64,000 nucleotides of DNA from Delphinus delphis (taxonomy: Eukaryota; Chordata; Mammalia; Artiodactyla; Delphinidae). The DNA is taken from NCBI RefSeq assembly GCF_949987515.2, contig NC_082688.1, forward strand, positions 106,185,893 through 106,249,892, written 5' to 3'. The notes below the pieces were generated by a model. It was not told the DNA's origin. It searched no databases and worked only from the letters and a program-made list of their open reading frames with translations. A program made the position numbers and the translations under genes. Positions 25,817 to 38,370 of this stretch are shown here, one piece after another. How positions within the stretch are numbered: the stretch's first letter is position 1; the number at the start of each line of letters is the position of its first letter.

Positions 25817-28234
25817 AAAAACGTGTGTTCCCTGCCCCGCATTTCTTTCTTCTCTTTACCCTGACACCTCAGCTGCCACTTTTCTTTCGCTGGAACTTGG
25901 ACGCCAAGGACCCAATATCCATAACTATTTAGAGCAGACTCTTCCCACCTATGGCGATCAGGGCACTGGAGTAAATGATGTGAACGGGGCTGGAGTGGCG
26001 CGATTTAAAGGTGAACTCTGAGGGAAACACACACACACACGTTCATACACGTGTGCGTGATGGATCGTGAGGGGCCGAGGGTGACAGAGAAGAGCTTTTC
26101 ACAGTGTTTTCCATGGTTAAGGCTCTCAGCAGTGAGTGCATTGCTAGTGAACTGAAAAGAATCAAAATAATATAATAGAAATGAAGGCCCATGTTCCCTG
26201 TCTTTTCACGGTATGGAGGAGAAATGTTAATGATTTTCACTGTATCCAATTCTTTGTGGAGTGACAGGAACAGTCTGGTGCCTAGGCCAGGCTGGAACTA
26301 GAAGCAAGACCCATCCATTTGTGTGGGGCAGGGATAGCACAGAGGGACTGTATGAGCTCAGCCAGGGCAGCTAGAGAAAGTCCAGCTGGCAGGCTGAGTG
26401 TGGTACCCAACAATCGTGGCAGCTTGTTAGCTGTGTGCCCTTGGGCAAGTTCCTTAACCTCTCTGAGCCTCTGTTATCCATCTGGAAAATGAAACGTTTT
26501 GTGAATTTCCAACAAACATCTCTACAAGGTGATGTTGTCATTTTTATTTTAGAGATGAGAAAATTGAAGTACAGACAGGATAGGTGACCTGGCCAGGTCA
26601 TGCAGGTAAGTGGGGTAGCCTGACAGGACGTGAAAGCACAGAAAGGGGAGAGGTGGCGCTGGGGAGCCCAAGAGAAGGCAGGCTAGAACTTACCTCAGGA
26701 ACATCAGGCAGCAGATCTGAAGCGGCACAGCCCAGGGTGTGTTGGCTCTGTCCCCTCTGCACTGGCAGCCATACCTTGCTTACTTATCTTCAAGGCACCC
26801 ACTTTTCCCTCTTGGCTTAAATCAAGCCGATATCTTACTCCCAAACAAAAAAAAAAAAAGGTGTTATTTTTCACACGTGAGCTGTGTCTCCCCTGTTCCG
26901 TGCTTGTTCCTTTGATTTCTATGAAGCGTAGGGGGGATTTTCTTTATCCCTCTGAAACGTGTTGTTTGGACCCACTTTCATGGCGAACTGAGAACACCTA
27001 GAAATACATCCAGTTCAAGGAACCAAGGTGAGATTTGTGCTGAGGACAGCCTTGAGTCTTGCCTTGTCCGATGTGACGTTTTCTTTGTGTCATTTGTGAA
27101 TGTGACAGAGTTACGTATTTCACCATGTGGAGGTTGACGAAGCACCCCCAGCCTTTCTTCAGTTCCCCTTGGCTCCTGGTCAGGGTCGGGGATAGATTTG
27201 AGGGTCATGAGTCAGCAGGTCCAGATGTGGAACATATAGCAACGGTCGAGGCAAAGGTTGGTGATGGCCCAGCCTGAGAAGTGTCACTGAGGGTGGGGTG
27301 GACTCGTGCACCATTCAGACTGAAGGGTCAAGGTTTGCTTTATGAATACGATTTGCTGGGAGACATCAGCGAGGAAAGAGTTGGCAATGGCAGTGAGATG
27401 TATGGCTTGGGGAATAGGTGGCTGGTTGTGTCGTGTACAGAGAGAGAGAGCAGGGGAAGACGAACAGCTCTGGGAGAGGAAGCAGAATGGCTCCAGTTTG
27501 GGCTGTGCCGTGTCTGAAGCTCTGGGAGGGTGCGTGGTAGGATTCAGTAAGGAAGTAAAGAGAAGGGTCTGGATCCCAGGAAATATGGAGAGTGAGTCAT
27601 TCTTGGTCTAAACAGCACAATACCCGGAGTGTAGGATGGTTTGTGTTTTTATCAGAATTCTTGCTCGTTCATTGCATTTCTATTTTACGCCTATTCTGCC
27701 TCCTATGATGATTGCATTCTGAGTCCGGATCAGATATCAATACTGGGAGTTTGGTCACGGATCCCTTCAACCTTTAAGCTGCTCTGGCGGTGCAGAGATT
27801 CTTTGAGTGGATTAATAGGACTGTAAAGAAGAGCCAGTAGACATAAAATTCTTTCTCAGAAGCAGTAGACACACTGACAAGCTTTGTTTCAGGGGTGATC
27901 CTGAGATCAGCAGCACGGCAGAAAATCTGTGTCATCACAAGCAGGGAACTAGTTTAATGACAGGAATCAAAAGCCAGAGATAAATGGCCACAGCTCTGGG
28001 AGGAGAAGTATCAAAATGGAGGTTCTCAGGATCATTAACCCGGACCAGTCTTAATTGACATCCTTGTAGTGATATTCAAAGGGGAATATGTAATAAAAAA
28101 CATTCAACTTTCTAGACGAAGTTAATTTCTTCCATCATGTTGAAAACAGATAATATAAATATTCCACTGTGGGCCAGGTATATTGTCAGTGGACCTGAAA
28201 TACTTTTTAGGTAAAAGGCAGCCACAGTGAGCGG

Positions 28235-28375
28235 TTAAGAACAGGGGCTCAGGGCTCGGTCTGCCTGGGTTCGAATCCTGGCCTCCCACCTCCCTGTGCT
28301 GAGTCAGAGGGGCTGTCACGAGGATGGCACACGTGATGCACGCAGGGCGGTGCCTGGCACAGAGTGAGGGCTCAA
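28235..28375 (+). mobile_element. MIR SINE
   Basis: GGCTCAGGGCTCGGTCTGCC, TGGGTTCGAATCCTGGCCTC and GGTGCCTGGCACAGAGTGAG. The GGTTCGAATCC is a tRNA-like B box kept from the tRNA-derived MIR head; it is not a tRNA gene. Confidence 0.65.
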
Positions 28376-28889
28376 GGGCCGTCAGCTCTCAGCTCCTCAT
28401 CACCTCTGCTGCTCTCCCGACACACACATTCTCTTCCTTGCCTGCCAGAAACACGGGATTTTCACTGGGGTCTTAATGGACTTCAGTCAAGATATTTCTT
28501 CATAGAGAAAATCAAAGGGAAAGAGATTATTCCCCCGAGGCCTGTGTCCAGGTTCTCCCCCAGGGGCACTGCCAGTGTCCTGCACGGCTGTGCAGCTGCA
28601 ACATCCAGCGCTCGTGCGTGGACCAAGCCCCCAGCACTCTGGTGCGGGAAGTCTGGTCCCCGGGCTGCCTCCAAAGTACTGAAAATCTGCATGGCATGTA
28701 AAACATGAAGTCACTCATTGGATGTGTCTGGGGAAACAGGAAAGGGTGAAATGAGGCTTCAGTTAGTAGGCTCTGGTTTTCCGACCTTCTCTGGGCGTAA
28801 TCCCTGCCACTTCCCGCAGTGGGACATTCCAAGGGCTCAAAAAGATCATAACGTCTTAAAAAAATAACTAACACCATATGAGCAGGGCT

Positions 28890-29035
28890 GCTGGAATGGA
28901 ATATGTAATCTCATCTGTTCCTCAAAACAGCACTGAGAGGGAGGTCACTTATCCCCATTTTGCAGAAGAGATGGCCAGGCCTCAAGGTCACGTGGTTTGG
29001 GAGAGCCAGGAATAGAATTCAGACCCGTCTTGTCA
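28890..29035 (+). mobile_element. MIR SINE fragment
   Basis: AATCTCATCTGTTCCTCAAA, TTATCCCCATTTTGCAGAAG and AGAGCCAGGAATAGAATTCA. Confidence 0.6.
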
Positions 29036-30984
29036 CTAACATCTATACAAACATGATCTACTTGAGAACCCCCGGGATACTGTAAGGAAGTTTTGATCCT
29101 TGGGGATACAAAGCACTGCTTTAACTATATAGCGCCGTTGTCTTTATTGTCTTACCTCCAGGTTACATGGGCTCAGATCGCCTTCACCGGAAAACGTGCC
29201 GGTTATATGGTGGCGTTACCACATTGAAGTTGTATAATTAGCTTATGTTCCTGCCATCTTCTCTTGAGAGAGTTCCAGTTCTCCCACTGGTTCTGAGCCT
29301 TGAAGAAAATTTAAATTATGCTTTGGCAAAGAACACCCATAGCCTATTTCAGATTCCTTCTTTTTTATGTTCCCATTTCTTTTCTCCCTTCTTCTCTCCC
29401 TTCCTTTCTTCTTTCAAAAAAAAACCCTGACTGTACTTCACTGCTAAGAAGCTTAAACAACCTGAATAGAGAGTCTTCATTAATCCAGACCCCTCCGTCT
29501 TATCTCCACTCGGGTGTCATTTGTTCCTTTGTGATTGTATTAGCAATTAGAAGAAATGAAGAGGCAAGAGTCCTCCAGTGATGCCTGCTTAGAAGTTGAG
29601 ATGCAGTTGAAACTAGGAAGCAGCGCAGGCTCATCACCTACAGCTCCTAGACCGCACACTGAGAGTATCACAGGGAACAGCCTTTTGTGGGCCATCCTCC
29701 CATTGACTTGCACTGTGTCAGCTTTAAGCCTTAGAGGAAACCAACAAAAGCTTCTTTTCTTTCTTTATTTAGCATCATCATATATTCTCTGCCATGTGAG
29801 GCTGGAAGTGAAAGCATTAAAGCAAAATAGATCTTAAATGCATTTTCTCTTAGAGATTTTATTTTACTTCATAGTCCTATTTTTAGTTTCCTTTGATAAT
29901 AAAAAAATTCCAATCATTTCATTCTTAGCCCTAGACAATACAGTGCAAGGTTATACATGTTGCAGCCCCAGGAAGAATTTCTGCTTGCAAGCTGGCCAGC
30001 CTGTTTGCAGTTGACAGATGTAACCTCCTCCAGGGCAGAGGAAGTCTCAAGGGAGGTTTTAATTTCTTAATATTGAAATGAGCACAACTTGTATTGTCTT
30101 AATCAGTGAATAAAAAAAACAATAAAGTTGCTAAGTCTCATTTTTTAAACTCAGTGTAAGAGGATTTTAAGAAATCACAATTGCCTCTTAAGTTACTGTT
30201 GAAAGTTAATTTTCTCTGTGTTCGAGAAGATTCTTCCAGTGGTTCTGCAGATAGACAGTTGTACTGCAATTACGTGAAACATTTTTCTGAGCTGCTCTGT
30301 GGACACCACTCCTCGGCAGGGAAAGGGTGTGTGCTAAGGTGTGCAGAGTTGTTGTACTTTCGTCTTTGAAGAGAACATGACTTGGCTTTCATCACATCTC
30401 GTGAGCTCAGAATACAGAAGTATTCATTTAAAATTTCAGCAGAGATCTTTTAATGCAAAGTGCATTCTTTCACAATATATGCTACTTTAGGCAAGGGACT
30501 GTATGAGGAATACTTCTGACTATAAATAAAGCAAGGATTTTCTAATGAGAATTAGTGGCCTCTATAAAGTCCTAATAAACAGGTTTCAACTGTTGGTCTG
30601 AACAAATAACTTTATACACAAAACGTTGATGTATTACATATAGTCATTCTTATGTACTTCTCAATTTAATCCAACTTAAAACCACATTTCTTAAAAACTA
30701 AAGTTCACCGATTTCTGGGGCCATAAGCTAGTCAATTCTGGTTCCCTGGTAGCTTGTATGGTGCCTTCATAGGGACACAGTAAATGTTTCTTGAACTAAA
30801 TTGAAAAAGAAAATTGCTTAAGGTGCTGTGTGTATGTGTGTGTGTGTAGGGAGAGAGAGATACAGACATTATATACAATATAAAATATGAAACAGTATGT
30901 TACAGATGTGGAGCCAAGGTGCTCATGGGGAACATAGAGTTTCAGGGTAGGGGTTGTGCATTTGAAATCAAAATGCACCTTTGG

Positions 30985-31500
30985 AATATATATTCTCAAA
31001 ACTCAAGAATAACAACAAGTAAATCAATTTAAAAATGGGTAAAAATCTGAACAGACAGTTCACCACAGAAGATATACAGAAGGCAAATAAGAACATTAAA
31101 AGATGCTTGGCATTATTAGTCATTAGGGAAATGCCAATTACAACCACACTGAAAGACTGCTACACACCAGTTAGAAGGGCTAAATTAAAAAATAATGGCA
31201 ATACCAGGTGCCGACAAGATGCCAAGCAGTAGGAACTCTCAAACATTGCTGGTAGAAATGCAGAACGCTCCGGAACTTTCTTATCAAGTTCAGTGTACAT
31301 TTGTCACATGCCCCAGCAGTCCCACTCCTAGGGTTTTGCCTAAGATAATTAAGACTTAGTTCAGACAAACCCGATACCTGAATGTTCAGAGCAGCTTTAT
31401 TCATAACAGCCCCGAACTGGAAACAACCCAGATGTCCTTCAGTTGATGAAAGGATGGCCAGACCGCAGTATGTATATACCTGAGAAAGCCCTGCTCTCTC
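30985..31500 (+). mobile_element. Diverged L1 3' fragment
   Basis: Co-linear with the L1 segment above: GAAGATATACAGAAGGCAAA, CATTAGTCATTAGGGAAATG, ACATTGCTGGTAGAAATG, CAACCCAGATGTCCTTCAGT. It is more diverged and ends just before the CHR-1-type SINE. Confidence 0.8.
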
Positions 31501-31536
31501 ACCTCTGGCTGACCTCAAAGCCCTGCACAGGTAGGG

Positions 31537-31690
31537 GAATTCCCTGGCGGTCCAGTGGTTAGGACTTGGTGCTTTTCACTTCCAGGGGCCCGAGTCAGGG
31601 TTAGGGTTATGGCTAGGCCCAGGTTCAATCCCTGGTCGGTGAACTAAGATCCCACAAGCCCTGCCATGCAGCCAAAAAAAAAAAGGGGGG
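31537..31690 (+). mobile_element. CHR-1-type SINE
   Basis: Starts GGAATTCCCTGGCGGTCCAG, has the B-box-like GGTTCAATCCCTGGTCGG and ends in CCATGCAGCC followed by poly(A). This is the CHR-1/tRNA-Glu type of whales and relatives. It contains an extra stretch near 31590-31620 including two TTAGGG units. It abuts the CHR-2-type element at 31692. Confidence 0.85.
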
Positions 31691-31691
31691 G

Positions 31692-31881
31692 GGCTTCCCT
31701 GGTGGCGCAGTGGTTGAGAGTCCGCCTGCCGATGCAGGGGACACGAGTTCGTGCCCCGGTCAGGGCGGAGCGGCTGGGCCCGTGAGCCATGGCCGCTGAG
31801 CCTGCGCGTCCGGAGCCTGTGCTCCGCAATGGGAGAGGCCACAGCAGTGAGAGGCCCACGTACCGCAAAAAAAAAAAAAAA
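31692..31881 (+). mobile_element. CHR-2-type SINE
   Basis: Sense orientation, from GCTTCCCTGGTGGCGCAGTG to CCCACGTACCGC and a poly(A) tail. About 20 bases are missing after the GTGCCCCGGTC block compared with the other copies here. It directly follows the poly(A)/poly(G) end of the CHR-1-type element. Confidence 0.92.
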
Positions 31882-31959
31882 CGCCCCACACAGTAAAGAG
31901 AGAGAGAAAAGGCAGAGTTAAAAAACCACTGTAGCATTGAAGCTGTGTTTGCTCCAACA

Positions 31960-32695
31960 CAGAGGGCCAAAGGGTAGAAGTCTCGTTGCTTCCCGACAGG
32001 TAAGGAACCCTGTGCCCAATCATTAGCTGACCAAGCAGAGATACCAGTGACACACATGGAAGGGAGCACACACTTTACAGAACTAGTCCAAGAAGTCAGT
32101 GAACAAATGAACAGCAGCAACAGCAACAAACCGAGGGGGAGGGTAGTCTGATTTTCAGTTACCACTATATCATTTAAGATGCCCAGTTTTCAAGAAGAAA
32201 TTATGGGACAAACAAAGAAACATGGAAGTAAGACTTACTAGACAAAGACTTTAAATCAGCTATTGTAAATTGTAAATCACTCAAAGTAAATTGTAAATCA
32301 CTCAAAGTAAATTGTAAATCACTCAAAGAACTAAAGGGAACCATGACTAAAGAATGAAAGGAAAGAAAATATGAGAACACCACTCACCAAATAAAGAATA
32401 TCAATAAGGAGAGAGAAATTATATTAAAAAAAGAGAACTAAATTGCAGAATTAAATACAACTAAATAGAAATTCAAAGGTACAATAACTTAAGCAGAAAC
32501 AAAATCACTAAAGGTGCTGAGTTGGTGGAAGAAAGAACAAAGTTAGGTTAATTGGAATCAGAATTGTCCAGTCTGAGCTGTGGAAATGATAAAAAATAGT
32601 CACAACTCTGAGACTATTCTAAAAACCACTGAGGTGTCAACTTCAAAAGGCTGAATTTTATGGTATGTGGACTATATCTCAATAAAATAGTTATC
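31960..32695 (+). mobile_element. Old L1-derived segment
   Basis: TGCCCAGTTTTCAAGAAGAA, ACTAGACAAAGACTTTAAAT and CAAAGAACTAAAGGGAACCA match the L1M 5'/ORF1-side sequence. The end (TTTATGGTATGTGGACTATA, CTCAATAAAATAGTT) resembles an L1M 3' end. It contains a 21-base tandem triplication at 32266-32328. The internal junction between the two L1 parts is not resolved. Confidence 0.6.
32266..32328 (+). repeat. 21-bp tandem repeat, three copies
   Basis: Three perfect head-to-tail copies of a 21-base unit that starts TAAATTGTAAATCACTC. It lies in an old L1-derived region. Confidence 0.95.
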
Positions 32696-32769
32696 TGCAA
32701 AAAAGAAGCACAGTTTAGAAAAGGCTCTGGAACACATGGCTCAGAGAGACAACACGGGTAACAGAAGGG

Positions 32770-32900
32770 TGACCTCCTAGTTTAATCCTCTCGTTTTACA
32801 GCTGGGGAAACGGAGGCCCAGACCCAGACAGGTGAAACAAGGTGCCCGGTGCTTGAGGTGTAATCGACAGGAACTCTTTACCCATTTTACAGTTATGGTG
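32770..32900 (+). mobile_element. MIR SINE fragment
   Basis: TTTTACAGCTGGGGAAACGG and AGGCCCAGACCCAGACAGGT. Confidence 0.5.
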
Positions 32901-34029
32901 ACCAGCCAGCCCAGCTGACCCCAGACTTTCCTAGTTTTAACACTGACAGTCCCGCATCCTGAGAAGCCCCTGGTCCTGGGCGAATCAGCCTGGTTGGCTG
33001 CACTGTCTGCAGTTCACACTGGGACAGATATTCTTTCCCGTGGCTCTGAATTCATACGTAAATGAGAGATGGTGGTACTCAGAAAAGTTCCTTTGCCTTG
33101 CTGAACTCAATGTTCTCAACTGAAGCAGCTGGCATTTTGCTTTAAGTTCTTTTCTATTCACCCTTTCAGAATGAAGGATCTTTCCTTTTAAAGAAATCTG
33201 CATTTCATCCACAAGGTGAAAGCCAGTGTCCTTGGCTTCCTTGAAAAGTGACAAGTGGATTCTTTTGTATACTAAACGCTAAGGATATAACAGAAACAGA
33301 GGTTGTCGTTAATTGACTTCAGATATGAAAAAGCAGATTATAACCCCTTAGAGATATATTCAGAGGAGAGTGGGAGAGGGAGAGAGGTCCATTTCCTGTC
33401 AAACTAAAAGCCATGAAAGGAAAACTCGTATAGGAAAAGTCACTTGAATTCCGTTTCAAAACCAGCAGACCTCAAAGGCAAGGGAAACCAGCGGTCCTTG
33501 AACATGTGATTGATGTTGTCACCTCGTGGCTGGAGAAGACGCTGCAGAAGCCAGAGCAAATGGGCAGTGGCACGTTTCAGCCACACAGCTCTGCGCCTCT
33601 CCCCCCGGCCTGCAGCTGGGGTGCCCAGCTCAGCCTCCCTCCTTTCCAGGCCCAGGGCTGCCACCCAGCCCAGCCTGACACGGGGCTCCTCCTTTCAAGG
33701 CACTCAGTAGAAAGTGAGGAAGGACCCAGTTCCTCTTGCCCCCAGGAAATGGTGCTTGGAATTTATAAGGTATGGGGAGGTGAAGGATGACAACCAGTCG
33801 TATCGTCCCCACCTTGGCTCAGCCTTAAAGCTGCGGCCGCGGCCAAGCAGATGAAACTGAGGCATCGGCCAGCTTTGCCTGGGTTCAAGCGCTTCCTCTA
33901 ACCCTGTAGAGTGTTTCCACGTGTCCCTGTGATCGCAGGGCAGTGGATGCACAGAAAGTGTGTAGCTCGGTTACCTTAAATGGGAGCAAACAGAAAAACA
34001 GGCCATAAACTTGATGCCTCCAAAGGCCT

Positions 34030-34470
34030 CGCCCCCCATCTGCTTTCATCTCTTCCTGCTGTTCAGCTGAGCCCCTTTCAGCTTTCCCCCGCTCCCCATC
34101 CAGGCCCTTCAGCTCCCCTCACATATGCCTCGTGACCCCCTCCCGCCGTGTACTCGGAGCAGACCCACCTCTGCACTCCCCAGCCTGTGGGCGTGGCTCC
34201 CATTTTGCCACATGTCAGCCATCACTCCGCACCCTCAGGCCATCACATACTCATCATGTGACCCGACTCCCTGCCTAAACCAGAAACTCCTTGAACGCAG
34301 GGAACTTTTCTTCCTCAGTCCGGCCTCACGAGCACCTGCTACGTACACAGTAGGCACTTAGGGTGTGATTGCTCGCATGCCCGTCATTATTCCTGCTTTA
34401 GAGATTGTCTTATTCACCTCTCTGTCCCTAATGTCTAGCACAGTACATGGCGCCTAGCAAATGCCCCACC
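34030..34470 (+). mobile_element. Probable L2 fragments
   Basis: Clipped L2 phrases occur (AAACTCCTTGAACGCAGGGA, CTACGTACACAGTAGGCACT, CTAGCACAGTACATGGCGCC). The two end-like blocks suggest two adjacent fragments. Boundaries are uncertain. Confidence 0.5.
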
Positions 34471-34887
34471 ATGATTGCCGAAATTAGTTAATTAAGTCAA
34501 ATTGGAGAGTTAAAAAAAACTTATTTGCGGGGAAGTTGCACGACAGGCTCGCGTGAGCAGTGCCTGCCTTCCCGGATCTTTCAGCATCACACCCCGAACC
34601 AGGGAAAACCGGGGTCTGTAACAGAGGAAATAAAGTATTCCATTCGGGGACTTGCTGCAGGTTGTCACCGCCTCGCAGCAGGGCCAGCTGGGAGCGATGC
34701 TGCTGCTGTGGCAGAGGGGAAAGTACGAAGCTCATGCTGGTGCCGGACAGTTTCTTCCCAGGAAGAACGTCAGTCCCTTCCTCTCACATCCTGGTGATCC
34801 GAGGAAGTCATACGGGCAACCTGACATCAAGAGGGAGGGCAAGGGATGTTGGTGACCATGAACGCAGTCTGCCATGCTTGTCTGCTA

Positions 34888-35025
34888 GAGCACAGTTTCT
34901 CAAATCCATGCACATGGATCGCCTGGAGACGGTTTTAAAACTCAGATCCTGATTCAGTAGGTCCGGGAAGGGAGCCAGATTTTGCATTTCTAACAAGCTG
35001 CTGGCCTATCGTCCACACTCTGCGG
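34888..35025 (+). mobile_element. MER5-type hAT element, diverged
   Basis: AGAGCACAGTTTCTCAAATC, TGATTCAGTAGGTC and TTTGCATTTCTAACAAGCTG match MER5A/B order. The 3' terminal repeat is worn. Confidence 0.7.
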
Positions 35026-35907
35026 ACCAGGGAGAAAGCTTTGACTCCTTACTGGCCACACCAAACTCCTTCCCTGTCCCCTTCTCTGCGGAGACAGAAC
35101 TCGGCTCGTAGCTCTATCATTTTGTGCTGCAAACCAAGAAAAACCTCTTTGCCAGTCAGCAGACACTTGTGGTTTACCTCACAGGCAAGGGGGACACAGA
35201 GGAATAAATAATGAAAGTCATTAACAGCTCAACACAACTGCAGAGTCTGGGGAAGGACAGAGCCAAGGATGCTGCAGCTGTTCTCAGAAGCCAGAATCCT
35301 TCCATCCAGAGGCCACCATTTGCATAAGCAGGTTTGGTAAATGGACCAAATTAGACCTAATTGTGTCACCTCTGTCTGCTGTGCCTCCCATGGTTTCACG
35401 GAGCTGGGAAGGGTCCGTGCAGCTCTGACTGGGCCTCATAAAAGCTTCAGCCCCATCGAGCACCCTCCTTGTCCGTGTCACATCTCTGTCCCAGGATCTC
35501 CTGCTGGCCCTTGCAAGTGCTGACGGCCACTGAGGGGTTGCAGGGGGCGGTATCCATGGGTCCAGAGCCTCGAGCTCCTGTTGTCCCAGGGTCCTCCCTG
35601 GTACAGGAGGCGGGCAGCCTGTCCACCTCCTCCTTGGGGCTGAAGCTGAACCCCTGTGGGCAGTGGCAAACCCGCTCCCCACGCCACTGCAGTTGCGTGG
35701 TGCCGAGCTGCCAACGCACGTGCCTCTGCTCAGCTCGGAAGAGATGCTGTTTTTTCTTTCGAGTGGTTTTATTTAAAAGCCATGCCAGTCACTTTATATC
35801 CTTTCTCCGAAGTTTTGATTGATGGCAATCTGGTCAGCCAGAAGCTGCCAATGGAATAAAACTGCTGACTTGGGCATCGGCATTGGCTGAGCTTATTAAA
35901 CCTGCAC

Positions 35908-35955
35908 GGGTGTGTGTGCGGTGTGTGTATGTGTGTGTGTGTGCACGCGCACACG
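35908..35955 (+). repeat. (TG)n-rich stretch
   Basis: Imperfect TG units followed by GCACGCGCACACGCGC. Confidence 0.8.
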
Positions 35956-36080
35956 CGCAGGATGGAAACATAGCACAGGATTCGATGGAGTTAGATCTGG
36001 AACGGACTGAAGGGGGCCCTCAGTTCAGAGGGGCAAAGTAGGACCCAAGGAGGGGCTGTGCCTGTATATGCTCCCTGCTG

Positions 36081-36094
36081 CCACTAGAGGGCAG
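36081..36094 (+). promoter_or_regulatory. CTCF-like motif
   Basis: CCACTAGAGGGCAG agrees at all positions with the core CTCF consensus CCASYAGRKGGCRS, within the context TGCTG before and AGTG after. It lies in the inferred MSRA intron. Binding is not shown. Confidence 0.55.
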
Positions 36095-36235
36095 AGTGCA
36101 GGCCAGCATCAGGATCTCTTGGGTCCTGCCGGGAGCCTTTTCCTCTCTGAAGGAGAGCTGGTGGGCCTATGGGGCAGCAGTCTCAGGTTGATCTGTTAAA
36201 AGCCAAACCAAACCCTAATTTCCTGTGGGCTCAGT

Positions 36236-36278
36236 ATCATAAACTGGATTTCAGTGTCATAAACTGGATTTCAGTTCT
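36236..36278 (+). repeat. 20-bp tandem duplication
   Basis: The unit CAGT(A/G)TCATAAACTGGATT occurs twice in tandem with one base difference, and a partial third copy begins. Confidence 0.85.
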
Positions 36279-37204
36279 AGGACACTAAGTTCTTACCATT
36301 AAAATCATTTAAAAAATGATCATAAAATAAAATGACACACGCTTACACTTTACAAATAATTACATAAAAACCGAACACTTAAGGTAAGGCTAATTTCTTT
36401 TGGTGGGTGGAGGAGACGGAGTTTGCTTGGATCAGACTTAATGAGGCTTTTAAAAATATGCATCTGCTGAGGTTTGAACTCATCAGGTACCTTCTCCCTT
36501 CCTGGTGACTTTCTCACTGTCCACAGAGCCGTTTCTCATTGGGCCTTCAGACTGTCTTGAAAATGCTCATTGCCCATTGGACATGCCGCCGGCACGTTCC
36601 AGCACCCTAAGAAGGCGGGGGTGGGCAGTTGCCGTGATGACTTCTTGTGTCCAAAGGTTCTGAATACAGGGCCCATGGATGGACTCCAAAGGGTCATAGG
36701 ATACTTTGAAATTATAAGCAAATATTTGATCGTGAGTTTATGTGAGAAGAATGTCCACAGTGTTTATCAGATCTTCGAGGGAATCCATGACCAGCCCCCC
36801 CCAAGATGTTAAGATCCACTATCATAAATTGGGGATTCTTTTTTATGATGATTTATTTTCTAAAAAGAGAAGGTGTCCATAGGTCACTCCATCTAACATG
36901 GGGGTTGAATGTATATCACTTGGCATTCTCATGTGCACTTGTATTCACATATGTGTGAGGACACACTCACATGCAAATGTGTACATACATCCTCGCTCAC
37001 ACACATGTGTACACACACGTGTGCCAGTGTCTCTAGAGCCACCCCTTCACCCATCCCTGTCCTGCTCTGTAGAATTCCAGCTCAAGGTTCCTGGTGGGTT
37101 CATACTGACCTTCTATACCTCAGACACGTGTGTGGCAGGACAGGGCAGACTCAGCTCCCTGGGGTCTCACCCATCCTATATTTCCAAATTCCAGGGACAG
37201 CATG

Positions 37205-37400
37205 TATGTGGGAAGGAGCATGAAATCCAGAGCCAGACAGATCTGGGTTCTTATCCCAGACCCACCACTAACTCTCCAGGCACATGAATTTGAGCGTGAT
37301 TCTTAATCTCTTTGAGTTTCCTTGTGGGTGGAGTCAGAATAACTATTCCCCCACCCCTACAGGATTCCTAGCGTGATGAAATGAGAAAATGAAAGACAGG
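37205..37400 (+). mobile_element. MIR SINE
   Basis: CCAGAGCCAGACAGATCTGG, GTTCTTATCCCAGACCCACC and TGATTCTTAATCTCTTTGAG. Confidence 0.65.
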
Positions 37401-37929
37401 GCGTCCTAAGCTTGCGTCTGCCCCTTTGGAGGGCCCTGCAAGCCCCTCCTCTGACATCCATCAGAAAATCGATGTGGAGCCTAGCATTTAACATGCAAAC
37501 TCTGCTTTCCTGACACTTGAAGTAGGTCTTCTGCCATCTTTTGGATTCAAATGATACTTGGAAAGTTTGTGGAATTCAGTATTTGGTGGTAGGGGTGTGG
37601 CATTTATCCCTCTGAGTGGCTGGGAGGCAGGCAATGCCAGCTCTCTATCAGGGGGCCTTAGAGGAGCTCTCTGATTGGCCCTCCATCTTTACAATGCAGT
37701 CATTGATAGGTGGCATCAGTTGAGGTGGGACAAGATAAAGAATAACCGAACCACATGTTTGCAGCAAGTCTTTTTACTGTTGAACTCCTTTTGCACTTCC
37801 TTGGAGGAGATTAACGTCAAAACGGGGGGCAACTGATAAAAACAATCCAGGAAGGATCTGTGTAACTGTCATGGGGTGAGCTTGTCATGCAGCAAACAGT
37901 GTTATTTGACAGCTAAAAAAAAGCAATGA

Positions 37930-38370
37930 CAGGCAACCCAGTGTCCATTGATGGATGAAGGGGTAAACAAAATGTGATGCATACATACAACGGAATACTA
38001 TTCAGCCTTGAAAAGGAAGGAAATTCTGACACAGGCTACAACATGGAGGAACCTCAAGGACATTATGCTGAGTGAAAGAAGCCAGTCACAAAAGGACAAA
38101 CACTGTGGGATCCCATTTCTGAGTGCCTAAAATAGTCAGATTTACAGAGACAGAAAGTAAAATGGTGGGTATGAGGGACGGTGGGGAGGGAGCAATGGGG
38201 AGTTGCTATTTAATGGGGACAGAGTTTTAGTTTTGCAAGATAAAAAGTTCTGGAGACTAGTCACACAGCAATGTGAATGTACAAAACACTACTGAACTGT
38301 ATACCTGAAAATGGTTAAGATGGAGAATTTGAAGTTATGTGTATTTTTCCACAATTTTAAAGAAAGTCAG
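37930..38370 (+). mobile_element. L1 3' UTR fragment
   Basis: Contains CAACGGAATACTATTCAGCC, GGACATTATGCTGAGTGAAA, GCAATGGGGAGTTGCTATTT and ATACCTGAAAATGGTTAAGA in the L1MA/MB order. 5'-truncated and without an open frame. Confidence 0.85.

Noticed and set aside
25116..26021. 301-codon open frame on the + strand in the CpG-rich segment
   Set aside because: It crosses a (GA)n microsatellite (Arg-Glu repeat) and has no domain; several overlapping frames on both strands are equally open.
28235..28330. tRNA-like GGTTCGAATCC box
   Set aside because: No cloverleaf can be folded around it and the surrounding text is MIR; it is the tRNA-derived part of a SINE.
31590..31612. Interstitial telomere repeat (AGGGTTAGGGTTA)
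   Set aside because: Only two units inside a SINE copy; too short to call a telomeric tract.
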